From contig NC_071336.1 in NCBI RefSeq assembly GCF_027744825.2, positions 10,851,001-10,915,000 of the forward strand: a stretch of 64,000 nucleotides of DNA, given 5' to 3'. This document shows, in pieces, positions 1-14,499 of the stretch. This DNA is from Synchiropus splendidus (Eukaryota; Chordata; Actinopteri; Syngnathiformes; Callionymidae). Both the position numbers and the translations under genes were made by a program. How positions within the stretch are numbered: the first letter of the stretch is position 1; every line of letters begins with the position of its first letter. Under the pieces are notes generated by a model. That model had not been told where the DNA came from, ran no database searches, and saw only the letters and a program-made list of their open reading frames with translations.

Positions 1-2
1 CG

Positions 3-15
3 TGACCTCTGACCC
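3..15 (-). promoter_or_regulatory. perfect DR1 nuclear-receptor motif
   Basis: On the minus strand this reads GGGTCAGAGGTCA: two RGGTCA half sites in direct repeat with one spacer base. This is the HNF4 / RXR-PPAR / COUP-TF type. Two more half-site-like sequences (GAGGTC, TGACCT) follow within 15 bp. It lies at the edge of the window. Confidence 0.5.
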
Positions 16-1014
16 TGAGGTCCTGACCTGTGCTCAGGGGTTGTCGCAGCTTGTTTGAAGTGTAATTGACACTCGCAGACACACGCTGGAACAAACTAAA
101 CACTTAAAGACAAAGAACACATGAAGGCAGACTCGCAAGATTTACACATGTTCTTGGTGTGTTTGTCTACTGTGTGCTGTTTGTTTACACACAACAAAAA
201 ACAATATACACTCTTAAGTAACCCACAGCATTTATATATTAGTCATTTGCTGTCAATATCTAAACTAAATATGTGTTTTGAAACTGTCAACTACTCAAAA
301 GCACTGTGTTCTCACTTGTCTCTGATATCTCGATTAAAATTATTTATTTTCTATTCTAATTCACATTTTACTCATTTTCATTTAGAGCGGAACAAATTGT
401 CTGAACAATGGCTCCCGTGTTTTGACGCGCACACACTCGCAGAGAAGTATATTATTCAAGGGCAGAATAACGTTTATATATGCAGATGCATGCTACAGCA
501 CGCTCATGAAGCAGCTACGTCACTGACTTCCATGTTTTCACACACGTTTAGACTCACATGTCACACATGAATGGCAATGTGCTCACTCATAAAGATGCTT
601 CAACCCACACCGCCATGCTCGTACTCACTCCAGTCAAACAGATCAGAGTGGTGCGTAAAAGACAAGTGTCTGTGCAGAGGTCGTGGCAAAGGTCAGTGTT
701 GGTAAGCCCCTCTTATTGACCCTTTGAATCGGGGTTAAAGTGCGATTGCTGACACGAAGGTGGTCTTCTAGCGACTGTTTGTCTGGAATGGCTGAAGGTT
801 TTCTGGATTGTGGAAGACGGACTTGTCACCGGACAGACCCCCACTCACACTTTCTGATTCTTGGACCTGTTGCTGGGTCTTCGGTCCGGCCGTCTGAGCG
901 GAGGCCTGCCCCGCTGAGTCACAGCGGAGGTTTGTGACGAAGCATATCATAGAGACCCCCCTGATTTAGCCCACCCTGCTGACTCTTCACTTTTCTGGCT
1001 TCCCTTCAAGACCA

Positions 1015-1165
1015 AGTTGGCGGCCATCTCCCCGCTCTTGGCCGAGGAGGGTGCTGGGCTCGTGCCAAGCATGTTAAACAATGGCCGCAGTGATCTGACA
1101 GCCTTTTGATATTTTCGATAAAAACAGCAACATCTTTTTTTTTCCACTTCACCAAGTGGAATTGT
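1015..1165. promoter_or_regulatory. candidate conserved non-coding element in nfib intron
   Basis: The stretch contains a YY1-like GGCGGCCATC, the Sox-like AACAATGG, a CGATAAA/GATATTTT block and an inverted NKX2-type pair CCACTT-CACC-AAGTGG (1144-1159). Low repeat content and motif density make it a candidate enhancer. Conservation cannot be checked here. Confidence 0.3.
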
Positions 1166-4100
1166 GGAAGTCAGTGAGTCTTCCTGAGTCATTTACCGGA
1201 GCTCATCAGTATTCATCTGGTGGAGTCTGACCGCATCCTTCTCAGAGTCGTAACCTATCGAACACTTTCTCTCAATCTAATCTACTTAAACTCTCGCCGG
1301 CTGCTGTATTGATTCCTGCTTCCCACTAAACGTCTCCCGAGCCTCTCCCGCCTAACCTGGGAGCGATTTATGCTCCTCAGTGTTCTTACTCCGGTCGCTT
1401 GTTTGTGATCTTGGTCTGACTTTGCTGCTGCTCTTTGTCAAACACTAACCCAGGTTTCCCCGGCTCAGTATGGAGCTGCGGTTATTAGCAGCAGGGTTTC
1501 ACTCCAGCAAATACCTCCAGGCTTAAACAGGCCGCACTCCCCGCTTGGCCTCTTTTGTGTTCCTTGTGTACATAAACCTCCATGGAAACCATGCACCTCC
1601 GAGCTCAGGCCGCAGAAAGCGCGGAGCCCTGCTCCACAAAATTTACAGCCTCTTTGCTTGGCGGCTGTGTGTTTAATTTGCTTGTGTCACAGTTTGAATC
1701 TGTCAAAACGCTTTTTCTTTGCAACTTTGAGTCACAGTTGAGGACTTGAAAAGGCTTTTCTTGTCAACTCCGGCGGGGGATTTTGAGCTTCTTTTTTTTG
1801 CTTGCGCTGCTCCACTTGGTTAAAGACGGCAGTTTGTGCCATTAGTTAAGATCTCAGCTCCACTACACTTTCCCAGGCTTTCGGGGAGGACCCCAAATGC
1901 ATTTTGAATCCCCCCGAGGCCACTTGACTGGAGGACCAGCACCTCCCACTCCTCTCAGATAAATTCCCCACCCCCACCCTGTCTGCTGATCCTCCCAAAT
2001 GAAGACAAATGGGTACATTCACCCCCTAAACCGGGCAGTAGACTGTACCTCACTGTCCTCCCTCCCCGCATCCACCGGCTGCTTCTCTGCGTTACTATCA
2101 AACTAACAAGCTTACAAAGTCTTGTCCTGTCTGAGCACACAAAGGCCCGGTGCAGGGAATTCATGTGAAGATGTTTTTTGACCTTACATTTTTCAGGAGA
2201 AAAGCACCTCAAGTACCAGACTGAGACCCTCTTTCAGCCAGGAAGAAGCAGCCAGTGAAGGGAAGAATGAAGGGGTGTAGGTGGGGTGTGAAGGGGAACG
2301 GGGACAGACAATCGGAGCGGTTGCCGAGGAGACACTGACTTCTCTGTACGGCCCCCCCCAACTCTGCTTTGCCCCATCAAAGTCTTTAGTGTCCAGACAG
2401 ACCCGAGCGGCGGCCCAGAGTGATGGTTGTCTCTTCTTTTGTCCAGCGGTACAGTACGTCCCGTCACTGTGACGGCCCCACCAGACCCGAGCGGGACAGA
2501 GAAAAGGCCCGCCGAGGCAGTGCGGTGCAGAATGTACTTTTGGGTGGGCATGTTGGTGTTTTGGGAGGGGTGGGGGAATGAATCCTCTCAGGATTTCTTT
2601 CTAGTGCTGGTGCAGCGGGTCACCGAGGGGATATGCTGTCTGGATCGGGATACATCAGCCCCCCATTGAGCTGTCAAGCCCGCCGCAGATCTTCACTCCT
2701 CCTGCACATGTGTCGCGACGACTTTTAGAGGAAACAACCAGGGACCAAACTGGAGCTCCATACCCATGTTGATGATGAGTCTCGAGCCAAGAATACGAGA
2801 GTGCTAATGTGCTGTGGCATACTACTATGACTTCAACTTTTACAGAAACAATCATATAGTTAGTTATATTGTTCAGTTTTAAACATAGCATAACTTGTTC
2901 CAAAACGGCAGATATAGAATAATCCCTGCGTGTCTTCTCACTTATCTTAGGTTAGCTGCTTTGCCTCACTGGAATCCGCAGTTGGCTAATACATTTTTTG
3001 GACATAAACATGACGCTCAAATCCTCAACAAAAAAACTAAATGTACACCCCAGTCCAACATCCAAAGAGAAATATTTTTTCCGACTGTCCAACTTCTCAA
3101 GTCTGGGCAATGAAAAAACACTGTACTTGCTAAACAGAACCCCCTTAGTATTTAAAAACCCACACAGTAAAGAACATGATTTATGTTCTGGACCATAACA
3201 TTCCAGAAGAGCAGATGTTTTTATTCTTTGACTTCTGTGGTCATCGTCGCATCCCCTTCTCCAACGGTTGTCGGTTAAAAACTTAATGTGGGTTCTAAAA
3301 GTCAAAATTAGCCCACAAACATGTGCGCCTGCCCACAGTTACTGTGTTTCCTAGCGCAATGTTTCCACTTGTTCACTTATTTAATCTGTTGCATCACCAA
3401 TGGAGTAGTTCTGGACACAACAATGGCAAACTGTTGATTGATAGAAAATTTTGCGGATTCTGGTCTATTGATAATGATGCTGTATTTGGACAGCCAGTCA
3501 GATCCAGTGTGAGATACTCAGTTGTCATGTGATAGCTTGGACTTTTTGTGACTTATTTACTGATGAAAAGAAAAGAGAAGGTGGACGTACAATAAAAAGT
3601 TATCATGTGGGTTTAAGAAAAAAGGAATTTTTATCTCAAAAGAATATAGCTAACGTTACTGTGTGATATAAAAAAAAAAGTTTGGTTGTAGCTGTGTAAA
3701 AACAATGACCATTGGTTAACACATTGACACATAACTATTGTTTTGGTGAGCATGTCGTGTTTTTATTTCCCGAACCGTGACGACATGACCAACGATTGTC
3801 TTGTCATCGCTCTTGTTTCTCAGGAACATCCCTGCTTTCTGCTCCTCCTCTCAAACATCTCGAGGATTCTTGAAAGTGGCCATGTGCGTCTTGTTAAGTG
3901 CAGTTATGACAAACTGCGGCAGCTGTACAAACCGATCCCCCCACTGTAGCTTTCACACATGGCGCCCAATTAACAAAGAACCACTGTGGGGCTCTGATCC
4001 ACACTGGTGCCGCACTCTCCACCCCACAGACCCACTCGCCGTCTTGTTAGCCCTGCTCGTGTTCCTCTCTGCGGATAGTCTGAGGTGTTTGTTCAGACTC

Positions 4101-6436
4101 CATTCAAACACAAGTCTGCTGGTGTTTGTGCGAAGATCATAACATCAACTCCTCCACTCCAGTTGAAACTGCGGTGTGCAGTCATATGTACAGAACAGAA
4201 GGCCTGAGCGAAGTCTCAGGAAATGAATTAATTTTAAAATCATTTATTTATTTATTTATTTATTTTGTGAGCATGTGACGCTTTAAAAACACATCCTCGT
4301 TTTAGCTCACTTGACTTTACTCGCTTGTGTGTGCAGAAAACCATTGTGGTCGCAGAAAGTCAAATTAAAATATTGCAAACTGGTTCCTTGTGTGTTTTGG
4401 GTTTAAACAGAAGCGACTCGGATGTTTTTGGGGCTGCTGCTGCCAATGTGATGACATGAATGGAACAAATGAAGGAGAATGAAAATGGTCGGGTGTGAGC
4501 GCTGGCAAGCGACGTGAACCAGCTGCCAACTATTATGAATGAAAAACTGCTGTGGAGCAGGGAAAGAAAAGTCAGGGCTTTTTTAAAAAAAGAAATGCTA
4601 GCGTAATTATTCATGTTCCGGTAAATAGATCCAGAAGCCCGGTGATTGACAGCAGATCTGAGTCCATCAGGAAGTAATAGCTGCTTTTGATCTTTCAACA
4701 TGATTTTAGAATCGCAGCAGAATTCATCCCATTTAAAACAATAACCAGATTAACGTTAAAACAGAAAAATATTAATACATAAAACACCTGCACTGTCTGC
4801 TTGTCTCTTATTCCTGTTTCAGTATAGTTGGAAGTCTGCATGATAGAGCATTATAATTTGATATAATATGGAGTTCAACAATTTCTTTATTTGTGGCTAA
4901 CTCAAGCTAGTAAATAACAATTGTTTATTCCTCAAATATTAGCCCCGCCAGTCACTGCTGTTTGACATTAACTAGTCGGTACTGCTCTAGTACTCTTGAC
5001 TCACTTTGTTATTCATATTCAATTAACTAGTCTCTGCCAACTCTGCCGTTGTGCGCCTCGGTGTCCCGCCGACTTTATCTCTAATCTTTCATCAATGAAC
5101 AGTAAAAATTTTGTTTCACCGTTAAATTTTGTCTGACATTGACACCCCCGCCCCCGACCGAGCACACTCACTGGAGACACAATTGCCGCGCCACAAAAAG
5201 TGCTTTCTGGCAATCAAAGCAACGTTATCAACATATTCTCACCAAGAGACCCCGACCTGAAGAATAAAGCCCCCATTGACTGATGCTAAAGAAAGGACCC
5301 ACCACCCCCTGCCCGCGCTCTGCCTTCTGTCCTCTGTGTACGTCTCAATACTGGAGTGTGTGTGTCTGTGTGTGTGTCACCTGCCAGACTGCTGGAATGT
5401 TAATGCTGTGGTTCCATAATTGGATTTTGTACGAAGCGTCTACAAGGAACGTCCAGCGGCATTCCCTCTTATTGTCCGAACCCTTGTCTGTTTATTCAAG
5501 ACCCTCCGCTCAACACTGACTGTTTAGTGAGTGTGTCTGAGTTTGTGTCCCTCTCCAATCTCTGCATCTGCTGTGTGTGTGTATGCTGTTGAGTGGTTTC
5601 AGGTGAAAACTTGCCTGTATTGTGTGTATGGTTTTTCTACTGTGTATTCAGGATGAGTCTTAGTGTACAGCTGACACACCCTCTCACAGGGCCAGGGGTC
5701 AGTGGCAGCTCCTCCCACTGGTTCAACATGTGTCGGACGTAGACGATCAGCACTCATGAAGGAAGTAAGCTCGATTGTGTGTGTGCGTGCACAAGCGTGT
5801 GGAAGTGAGTGACCAGATCAGATCTGCAGTCTCCCCTCTCCAGGGCCTCTACAGCTATTTCCACACGCGCTGGTGAAACTCTTGACTGACCTAAATTCTT
5901 CATACTCACCTCAGAAGACCCTGCACCGTCCCTTGTGTTTCTTTTATGTGCTGACCCGATGGACTTGTTCCTTCCTTGACTGTGGTTCCAGTTTACACCG
6001 ACCAGAAAAGGTTTCACTTCTGTTTGTGCTTCAGTTTACTTTAGGAAAGTTTAGAACTGTATCTGCTTGCGCTACAACTATTTTGGGTCGAGATCAGTCC
6101 TGGTCTGTCAATCCCCCCTGGGGCTTTTGAAAACTACTGAAGGTAAAGAGCTGTTCCCAGTGTCGCACAGATGATGTCACCGTCTGATTTTGGCATCAAG
6201 TGGAATGAAGTGAAGGAGGAGCCGTGAGAGATATGGTCTCATATTGAATCCAATATTCCATGTCATCTGACCCAAGAGCATGGTGTCCCGAGTGTCTGCT
6301 GTTGTGTCTGGGTCCATGAAACGCGAGACCTTAAATGTACTCTTAGTGTGCAAGATTTGTTCAGACTCAGTCAAGGGAGGAAACCTGACAAGGTTCCGCC
6401 CTTGTGGATCTGGGTCAGAACCAGACCGGACAACCG

Positions 6437-6444
6437 TGACGTCA
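6437..6444. promoter_or_regulatory. palindromic CRE (TGACGTCA)
   Basis: This is an exact TGACGTCA octamer, the CREB/ATF full site, in a relatively CpG-rich part of the intron. A second identical octamer occurs at 12627-12634. Confidence 0.45.
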
Positions 6445-9400
6445 GCCGGGGCGGCAAAGTTAGACACATTTGAATGTGCTGTAAGTGAAGCAGAAAGGCA
6501 GGGGGGCGAAAACCTAGACTGCCACTCCCTCGTATAAATCACACTTGCTGGACTGGATTGATGCAACTCGATGGTTAACAAGCGCTGAGTCTAATCATGT
6601 GAGGGCCGCTCTTGACCAGTGAGGAGCTTGTGCACTTCAGATTGACTGTGTCAATGCTCCACACAAATGTTAGCTCAGCCCATCGGAGTGAGATGGGATC
6701 TATACATAAGCAATGGCCCAGATGAAAAAAGTTGGTTTTAAAAACTTTCACCAGATCAATTTCTCTTCTGGCCAATAATCATTTATATTGGCAGGGTGCA
6801 GGTATTACAGAATTTATGACTAAGCTTTTTAACTTGCCAGATTATTGGAATGTAAAGACTTTATTTGAACATCTATCTAGGTTACTGCTGAAATGACTAA
6901 ATGCTATAATAAGTGCCAAGTTTTAGTCTGGTCAGTCCCAAAATAATATAACTTGAGTTAACATGCTGGTAACCCGCAAAATGTCGCACGGGTCTAAAAG
7001 ACATTGAAATTCCGAATCCCATGCATCAAGAAGGGAGCATCTTAGAGTCAGGTCGGCTCCATTCATGCTTCAACCCCAACTCCTTTGTAAAGTTAATGCA
7101 TAGAATGCATTTTGTCCCAGAGCACTTGTTGAATCGACAGTGCACAGATTAGTGACAGTGACGACTGACTTGTGTGAAGCTCTGTCTCCTGTATTTTTAG
7201 CTGTTATACTCTGCAAATGGCGCTGTTCTGAGCTGTGGCTGCAGGAAGTCCACTCCATGGGTGCAGATCTCAAACAAAAGTGGTACATGTGGCGAAGTGG
7301 TCCGTCGCTTGTCTGTCTGGGTTCACTTGTTGTTTATTCTTTTTATGTCTCCGAGTTGTTGTTCGTAGCTCTCAGCTGTTGTGTGTAGTGCTTTCGTTTT
7401 TAGCCATTATTTGTTCTCGGCGGAGTCTCAGCAGACTGAAAGTTGAACCAGAGCTACAACAGTCTAGTTTCCATTTAAGCAACGATTTGATTACGTCTTC
7501 TGTGTTTACATCTTCTGCAGAGTGTCAAGCTGCGGATTATTATCTTTGCTTCTCAGACCACATCTGATCCTGCCAGACTTTCATGTCTAAGTGGCGCACA
7601 GGCGTACAATGGCAGACACACACACAGGCATGTGCTGCAGGGTGAAAATCACCTTACATTTCATTTAGTGTTTTTGAGTCCTTGTTTAAAGTAAACTCTG
7701 CTGTAGTTTCAATGTATTTATCCCGGAGCACTTTTAGCAGTAGCTGATATTTGTTGTTCGGAACAGACAACTGCCGTATGTTCTTTGGTTCACAGATCGT
7801 GACTCACTCGGCTGCTAAATGCTAAGAGTGACTGAGCGCAGCGTGTTTTTGTTTCTCAAGGAAATATGGAAAGGGGAATTTTTAATTAAAATATTTGGAA
7901 GCATCTTGAGTGGTTCAGTTAAAGGTCTCACTTTATGACTCTTTATTATCACAAGAGCAGATTTATGGCAACTTGACAGGGCAGTGGTAACAAGCTAAGC
8001 AGCTATTGACAGCAGGAGCATTTGAAACACGGCTGGAGTAATTCTGGTTGAAAAGTTGCTGGGCACAGAGGATGGTCCCTTTGGGAGGCTGTCACTCTGA
8101 TTCACAGGAGCTGCGACAGTGTTAGTTGTTGATGGCGATACGCGCACACAGTCTACGCAGACACCTGCCATACGGCTTTAACGCCGCTCGAGTGGCTTCT
8201 ATAGTGCGATGGTCTTATGTTCTTTCCTCTGGAGGATGACCCTACAGTGTGCACTCCGTGACCCTGACAGTCTATAGGTTGCGCGCTGCCACACCCAGAA
8301 TTGTGAGGAACTGTAGAGCTTGAGTGCTGCCGCAGGGCTCCGGTGCTGCAGGCACAAATACACACATATAACAGTTTACAGAACACACTGTACGACATGC
8401 GTGGAGGTTAACTGAGGAAAGCTGCTTGGCTAACAACAGTCAAGTTAAGCAGGTTGGCCCAAGTCGAACTCTAGTTGTACAGTAAATGGGCTTCAAAACA
8501 CTTTGTTTGGCATTTAGGTTCTTTGCTGAGTTTATATCTGATATGTTTTGTGCGTATGTGTTTGTGTCTACCTACAGTATATGAGTGACAGTTACATCCA
8601 AGCTGTTTTTATGGCTCACTAAACGCTTACATGTACTCCCAGCAGCCACATGCCTACTCTCCTGTAAACCTTCACAAAGTCCCGCGCAGGCCCCAAGTTC
8701 AACGAGTACATGAGGCATATTTTCACTGCTTGGACCGCCCCGACCCCCACCACTCCCCCCGCCCCATCGCTATACATCCAGCTCTGCCTGTACTTACAGT
8801 AGACTCCTGCCGAGGAAACAAAGAATTCCATATGGTGTCACACGATCGCTGCAATTCCCCCTCCACTGATGAAAGAAGTCTCTGCGCCGGTGATGAGTAT
8901 GAATTTATTTAAGGTGAAAGAAGGACAATTATGGAAGTGGGTCCCTTAAACCCCCCAGATTCTTTCTGCTTGAGTTGTTTCATTAAAGTTCAGGCGGGCA
9001 CTTATTCCTTCGCCCTTTAGTAAGACCCGGTAGTGTGCCTCCTCTAGTGTTTTGGCAGGGTGCGTGGATGTGTGGCAGTCTTGTGGCCCAACAGGTGCCA
9101 ACTCTAAGTGGTCTGGACCAGAAACTTGCAGAACCACAGATGGGAAGTGGAACGACACTGCTGCCAAGGCCACAAGTGGACACATGCTCACCGTCCCACA
9201 CGTCGTCTTTGTCCCGAACTAGGTATATGAACCTATCAAATAGACCAGGGCTAGCTGTGTTCAAATGTCTGCTTCAAAACTATTACATGAGAGAATTAAA
9301 AGTAACTCCTTCCAGTTTTCAGCTCTGCAGATTACTGACAGAAACACTGTTGGAACTCAAATGATAATGGGATATTTTGGCTGTGAAAATGTTCACCTCA

Positions 9401-12194
9401 ATATCCCCATGAGGTCTATTAACCTATCACATCAGGAAGCAGTCGCCGTCTGTCAATCACTGTTTCTCATGACCTCATTTTTAAATAAATCCAGTCAAGC
9501 TACTGTCTGATCTTGGGAGATGAAGTCTACACAAGTCAGAGATGTGTTTTTCAGTGTTTTCATTAATAACTACTATACATTTTGAAAACGTGACTTGTGC
9601 TCATGTTTCCTTGCTCTGTGAATTTGTAGGGTCAGGATCAAGTGATTTTTGGTTGATTGTGATCCCCCTCTTGTGGCTAGGTCTTAATAACGGCGCTGCC
9701 TTCTACTGTGCAAATATTTCATGAGATTATGATTCTAGAGCCTCGTGGGAACGATGGCAGCACGAGAGCGAAAACAAGGAACCTCTTCTGAACCTAACTA
9801 GAACAAATGGACCCACTTAAACTGGTCAGGTGAGAAGATAATAGGTCTTTGTTGTTGGTCGCATCATTGTCATTGTTGCGTTATGGAAGCCGGAATAATG
9901 AAGATCTGAAGATGCCTTGCATTCTTGTTTTGATGAGTGTGGGCGGAGCCAGGAGGTGACTCCTTTTATTACCGCTTTGTTACATCCAGGTGCTTGGATT
10001 CCTGCGGTTCATGACACCTGTGGAAATGAGGTGTGTGTCCTCATTGAGGCAACTTGTGGGTTTGAGCTTGCTTCTGTCATTAGCCCTGAGGTTTCGGTTA
10101 CAAGACGCTGAGAAAAATCCTGCTCTATGACGCGCAGCAATTCTGTAACATTTCCAACATTCACCATAGACTTTCCACTGAACTTTCTGTACCAGTACCT
10201 GTGTGATCTGAATAAAATGCACTTTTAAGTGCTGTCATTCTCAGCGGTCGGCTGTTCAGTGGGTGCTTATGAAGGTAGCATGTTTAAATGTACTCCCTCA
10301 TCTATCCTGGTCATTCCTGGAAGGTCGTGTGGGGCACCTCTCTGGCTACTGCTTTTTGGAATCAATGGTTTTGAAATTTGGGCACTCCACCAACCAGATG
10401 AAGAGAGCTTCTGTCAGTCAGCAATGTCTGGGTACGGCTCTGTCAAAGCGTGCCAACAAAACAGTGGTGCAAAAATGCTCCGTGGATACTAACTAGTAAC
10501 AGAACATTTTAACTCATTACGGTCTCTTTATTACAAGTTTCACTCCTGGAGTCAGTGGCCGAGGTTTCACCTGCAGGATCTGCACATGTGCTCTGCTCAA
10601 CATCTGTTGGCTCAGTCCGCGTTCGAGCCACTAATGACAAGTTCTAGTCTGCGGTCCATCCAAAGCCGATGCTGCTGCCAGACCCGGGACTCTCAGTTTA
10701 AGATGCGTGTTTGTGTTTATGCTCGTCTGGCAAAGAGAGAGCGGGACAGCAGAGATCCTCGTGGCCTCACGCCCAGCTGGAGGGACGCCATCTTACCATG
10801 CACGGGAGCGCCCTTCTCACCAGAGGGGACTCCTCTTGGCTGCGTGCTGACACTAGCTGGCACCCACTGCTGCTCTGTGGTCCAAACTAAACTCGCATAT
10901 GACTCTGCATGTTTGCACTTCCAACACATATCACAACACACCAGCTCTGTGAAAATACACAACAATGTGCTCTAATGGTAAGATGGTTACCGTCAATTAT
11001 GGCTTGTTCAAAAAAGTAGAGTTTAAAAAAAATGACTGCCCTTGTAACTTTTATAAATTGTTGTTTATAATTTGTTGTCTATAGTCCTACATCATACTTT
11101 ATGAAGTGGCTTGTTGTCACTTTAAAATACTACATACAAATGTCATTCATTTGTCAAATAATAATTTTAAAATGCAGTATATAAACTTAGTAGTTTACTG
11201 TATATTTTGTTTTGTAATTTTCCCAGCAATCTCTCCAGGCTAATTTCTAAATGCTTTTTGAACTACGTGAGTAAACTTTTCACTGAAACGAAAGTCTTGA
11301 GTGTGCGCCGGTTGTCAGATCAGTGCAGCCTCGTGCGGCACAGAACTCTCTCCTGAGAGAGTCGGGAAATTCCCAGACCCTGAAGCCCCTCCCTATGCTC
11401 ACTCACCCCCACGTCTCTTCGGACCCGTCGGGACGTGCAGGTCTGAGGCCACAGTGTTCCAGGCCTCTCATGCCCATTGCCACTCAAGCAGCGGGGGTCG
11501 GCTGCGTTTGTCTCCTAATTATCGCAGCAGTCGTGGTGGTGGGAGGAGGGGGGCCTAGGTTTGGAAGATGAAAGCGGCAAATCGCAGTGCTGCACAGTCA
11601 AAGGTCCGTCTGCCTGACTGGGGGTTCGGATCCATTGACCTGGTCCTCAGCTAACCTCAGGCCGCCCTTGCCATTCCGTGCACACACACTCACGTAGACG
11701 TGCTCAGCTAGAGACAGAGACACACAGACCGTGACACACACCCTCATGCAGACAAATTCATGCGCTGTTGTTTTACACACACATTCAGCTCAGACAAAAC
11801 TTCACTCACTCATACACGCCGACACATGAATGCATATAAACACACACCAGGGATGCCTTTAGTGGGGACAATCATCCACGATGAACGCTCGTGCACGGCC
11901 TGCCCCCCCCGCTGGTTCATTCACAACTGGCAAAATGTAGAGATGTCTGCCCCCTCAGACTTTACTGAGCCCCCCCCCCCCTTTGGCGGATCCATCGGCT
12001 AGCGGCCCACCTCACTCACTTGCCCCCCTCGTCCTTCCCTCTCCTTCTTCTCTTAACTACTGCGAGGAGTTAATGGACTGTTTTGGCGAGTCTCCAGACG
12101 GTGAGTGTCACCTCATTAGCCCCCAGACTGCTGATGTGTGTGTGAGCACAACGATGGAATGCCATTGGTCCCCCCAGGCCCCTCCCTCTCTCTT

Positions 12195-12560
12195 CCCACC
12201 ACTACAATGAATGAGAAAAGCGCATGCATAATTAAGTCTATAGTCTCGTTCTTCCTCCTCAGTCTTGTTTGGAAGTTTGCCACGGCCGCGGCGTCTTGGA
12301 TGGCAAAGGGATGCGACCAACCTTCCACCCTTCCATGGACCCATTCTTTCTTCCGCCGCGCAGCTGAATGGCAGCGTGGCGACAGCGGGCGAATGTATGT
12401 AAACGCCCCCCTCCCGGCCCCCCGTCCTGCCAGTCAATTACGCCGCAACAAAGCTAATTGTTAGCCCAGCTCGCATTGATGGTGGCATTGTTTCAACGCA
12501 GATGCGACGTATAGGTTCTCACAGACCAGGCGGGACGCTGATTAAGCCGGTGACTGATGA
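12195..12560. promoter_or_regulatory. candidate conserved non-coding element, GC/CpG-rich, in nfib intron
   Basis: Sequence with GCATGCATAATTAAG, a CpG-dense core (CGGCCGCGGCG, CCGCCGCGC) and CAATTACGCCGCAACAAAGCTAATTG is complex and repeat-poor. It combines homeodomain (TAATTA-like) and GC elements as many developmental enhancers do. Three overlapping ORFs here show no protein similarity. Confidence 0.4.
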
Positions 12561-12626
12561 GACGTTCACAGAAACGACCGGGAATCAAGTGTGTAAAAGC
12601 TACTTGTGATTCTGAGGTTGTTTCCA

Positions 12627-12634
12627 TGACGTCA
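12627..12634. promoter_or_regulatory. palindromic CRE (TGACGTCA)
   Basis: This is an exact full CRE, immediately downstream of the candidate conserved element ending near 12560. Confidence 0.45.
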
Positions 12635-14499
12635 ATGGTGACACTCAAAGTGTGAGTTCTTTTTGTGTATTAAGAGAACAGACATCAGGCGAAGGTCTGG
12701 TATGATGCGTAGTTCAGGGGCTTTTAGGAATCAGTGGTCCTCTAAAGTGTGTTTCTTTGAAAGTGATACTCCCTTAATCTTATGGAAGTAGATTGTTTCT
12801 CACCGCACCTCAGTCCCTGCTGCTCACCCTTGGTTTTGTTGAAATATCAAAGTTCAACATGATGGTGCAGTGACACACACGCCGCACTGGTCAGTATTCT
12901 ATAATTCTATACTTGAAAACTAACCTTGATCAATACTGTTTTTTTCATGAATGAAGTGTGACTGTGTGGTTTTTGTGTTTTTATTTTCTCCCTGCTTTTT
13001 CCCTATGAAGCAACTGCAGCTATTTATTTCCTCCGGCTTTAATTGTAAGCAAAAACATTTGATGTGATGGCTTTGGATTGAACATGAACTATGAATGAAT
13101 TTTATTTCAGTTTTCCCCACCTGACTTGAAATTAAAAAAAAAGGATGCCAGTTGTTTGCCATGCTTCTTGTATGGCAGTTCAGATCTTACAAAATTGCTT
13201 CAGTTTAGCTCAATAAATGTTTGTAATTTAGGTTTTTTTTTTTACCATTTTAAACTACACGCAATGCCACTTGTTTTTGTGAGTTCTTTCGTTGCCATTT
13301 CTATTTAAACTTTTTACAAGCTGGGTCATGAGAGGCCCGGAGGAAATCCAAGCCACCCATCCTCTCCCAAACTCTAATGAACCTGTCATTATTTAATGAC
13401 TTTTGGATCAGGTTCTTCAAGAAGTATGAAGTGATTTTGCTTTTGTGTCTTATGATGGATTATCTTTTATGATCTGCAGCCCTAATAAGAGTTTCAATGG
13501 AATTTCAGTTAATTAAAGCTTTAGCTAAAGCATGCTGACACATTTAAGTGGTGAAAATGCATCTGAGTAGCCGGACATATGTTTAAATATCATGTGACTA
13601 AACAATGCAGATAAACTCATGTTTTTTCCAAAAAGTAATGTATTTTGAGAGTTTCACCCTCAGTTATCACAGCTGTTGGCCAAAAAATGACAATATGACC
13701 AATGACAATAAGCTTGTGCTGTACCTGAGTTACCAACTGTAACTTCGATAATCGTATGATATAACTCATTTCACTTTAAGCAAGTGTCCCGTTTCTGTGT
13801 AGGCTGGGGGTGTGCATGTGTGCGCCTGACTGCACGTCTGCTATCTTTTGTTTGTGTTTTGGCTGCAGCTTTGCCTGATAACAACACTTGTTTGGACCAC
13901 GAACACGGCCGAAGGCAGAAAGTGTGTTAAAGCTGCAGGAAAGTGAAATAAGAAAAATCGTATCATCTTACCATTAAACATAGACATTTCTCATCTGTTG
14001 CTCTGCTGTTGCACGAGCTTCGCTGGCCATAATCAGCCTGTTTACAAATGACATCACTGCCGAGATGTGGGGCAGGAAGTGATTAGGATGCGTGGATGGT
14101 TGTAAACAAAAGTGTTTCAGCCTGATTCACCTCGTATTATTTCACACAAATCTCAGTACACAAAGACATAAAAAATATTGTTCCATGTGAAGTTCATCGA
14201 GCAACACATGACTGTGCACTGACAGTTTCACAATGGAAGACACATAAATCCCTTCTAAAAGCATAACACATTACATACGCAGTTCTGCAGACACACATCA
14301 ATGGACATTTACTCTTTTGTTGCAGTTTTAAGGCACGCCACTACACTGACACACAACAGTGAATATGTAACTCTTGGATGCACACACACTGTAAAGGACT
14401 TTATCATATGCACTAATACACTTAAATAGATTTCCACCAAATGTGTTAACACTCACCCACACACTCACTCACATATATAACAGCAGCAGCTGTATCGTG

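Noticed and set aside
121..570. 149-codon ORF at the left end
   Set aside because: It has no family resemblance, is AT-rich, and lies inside the inferred large intron. Nothing links it to the NFI DNA-binding domain.
6177..6581. 134-codon minus-strand ORF
   Set aside because: No recognisable domain. It overlaps a plus-strand ORF of similar quality in the same CpG-richer stretch, so chance openness is the simplest reading.
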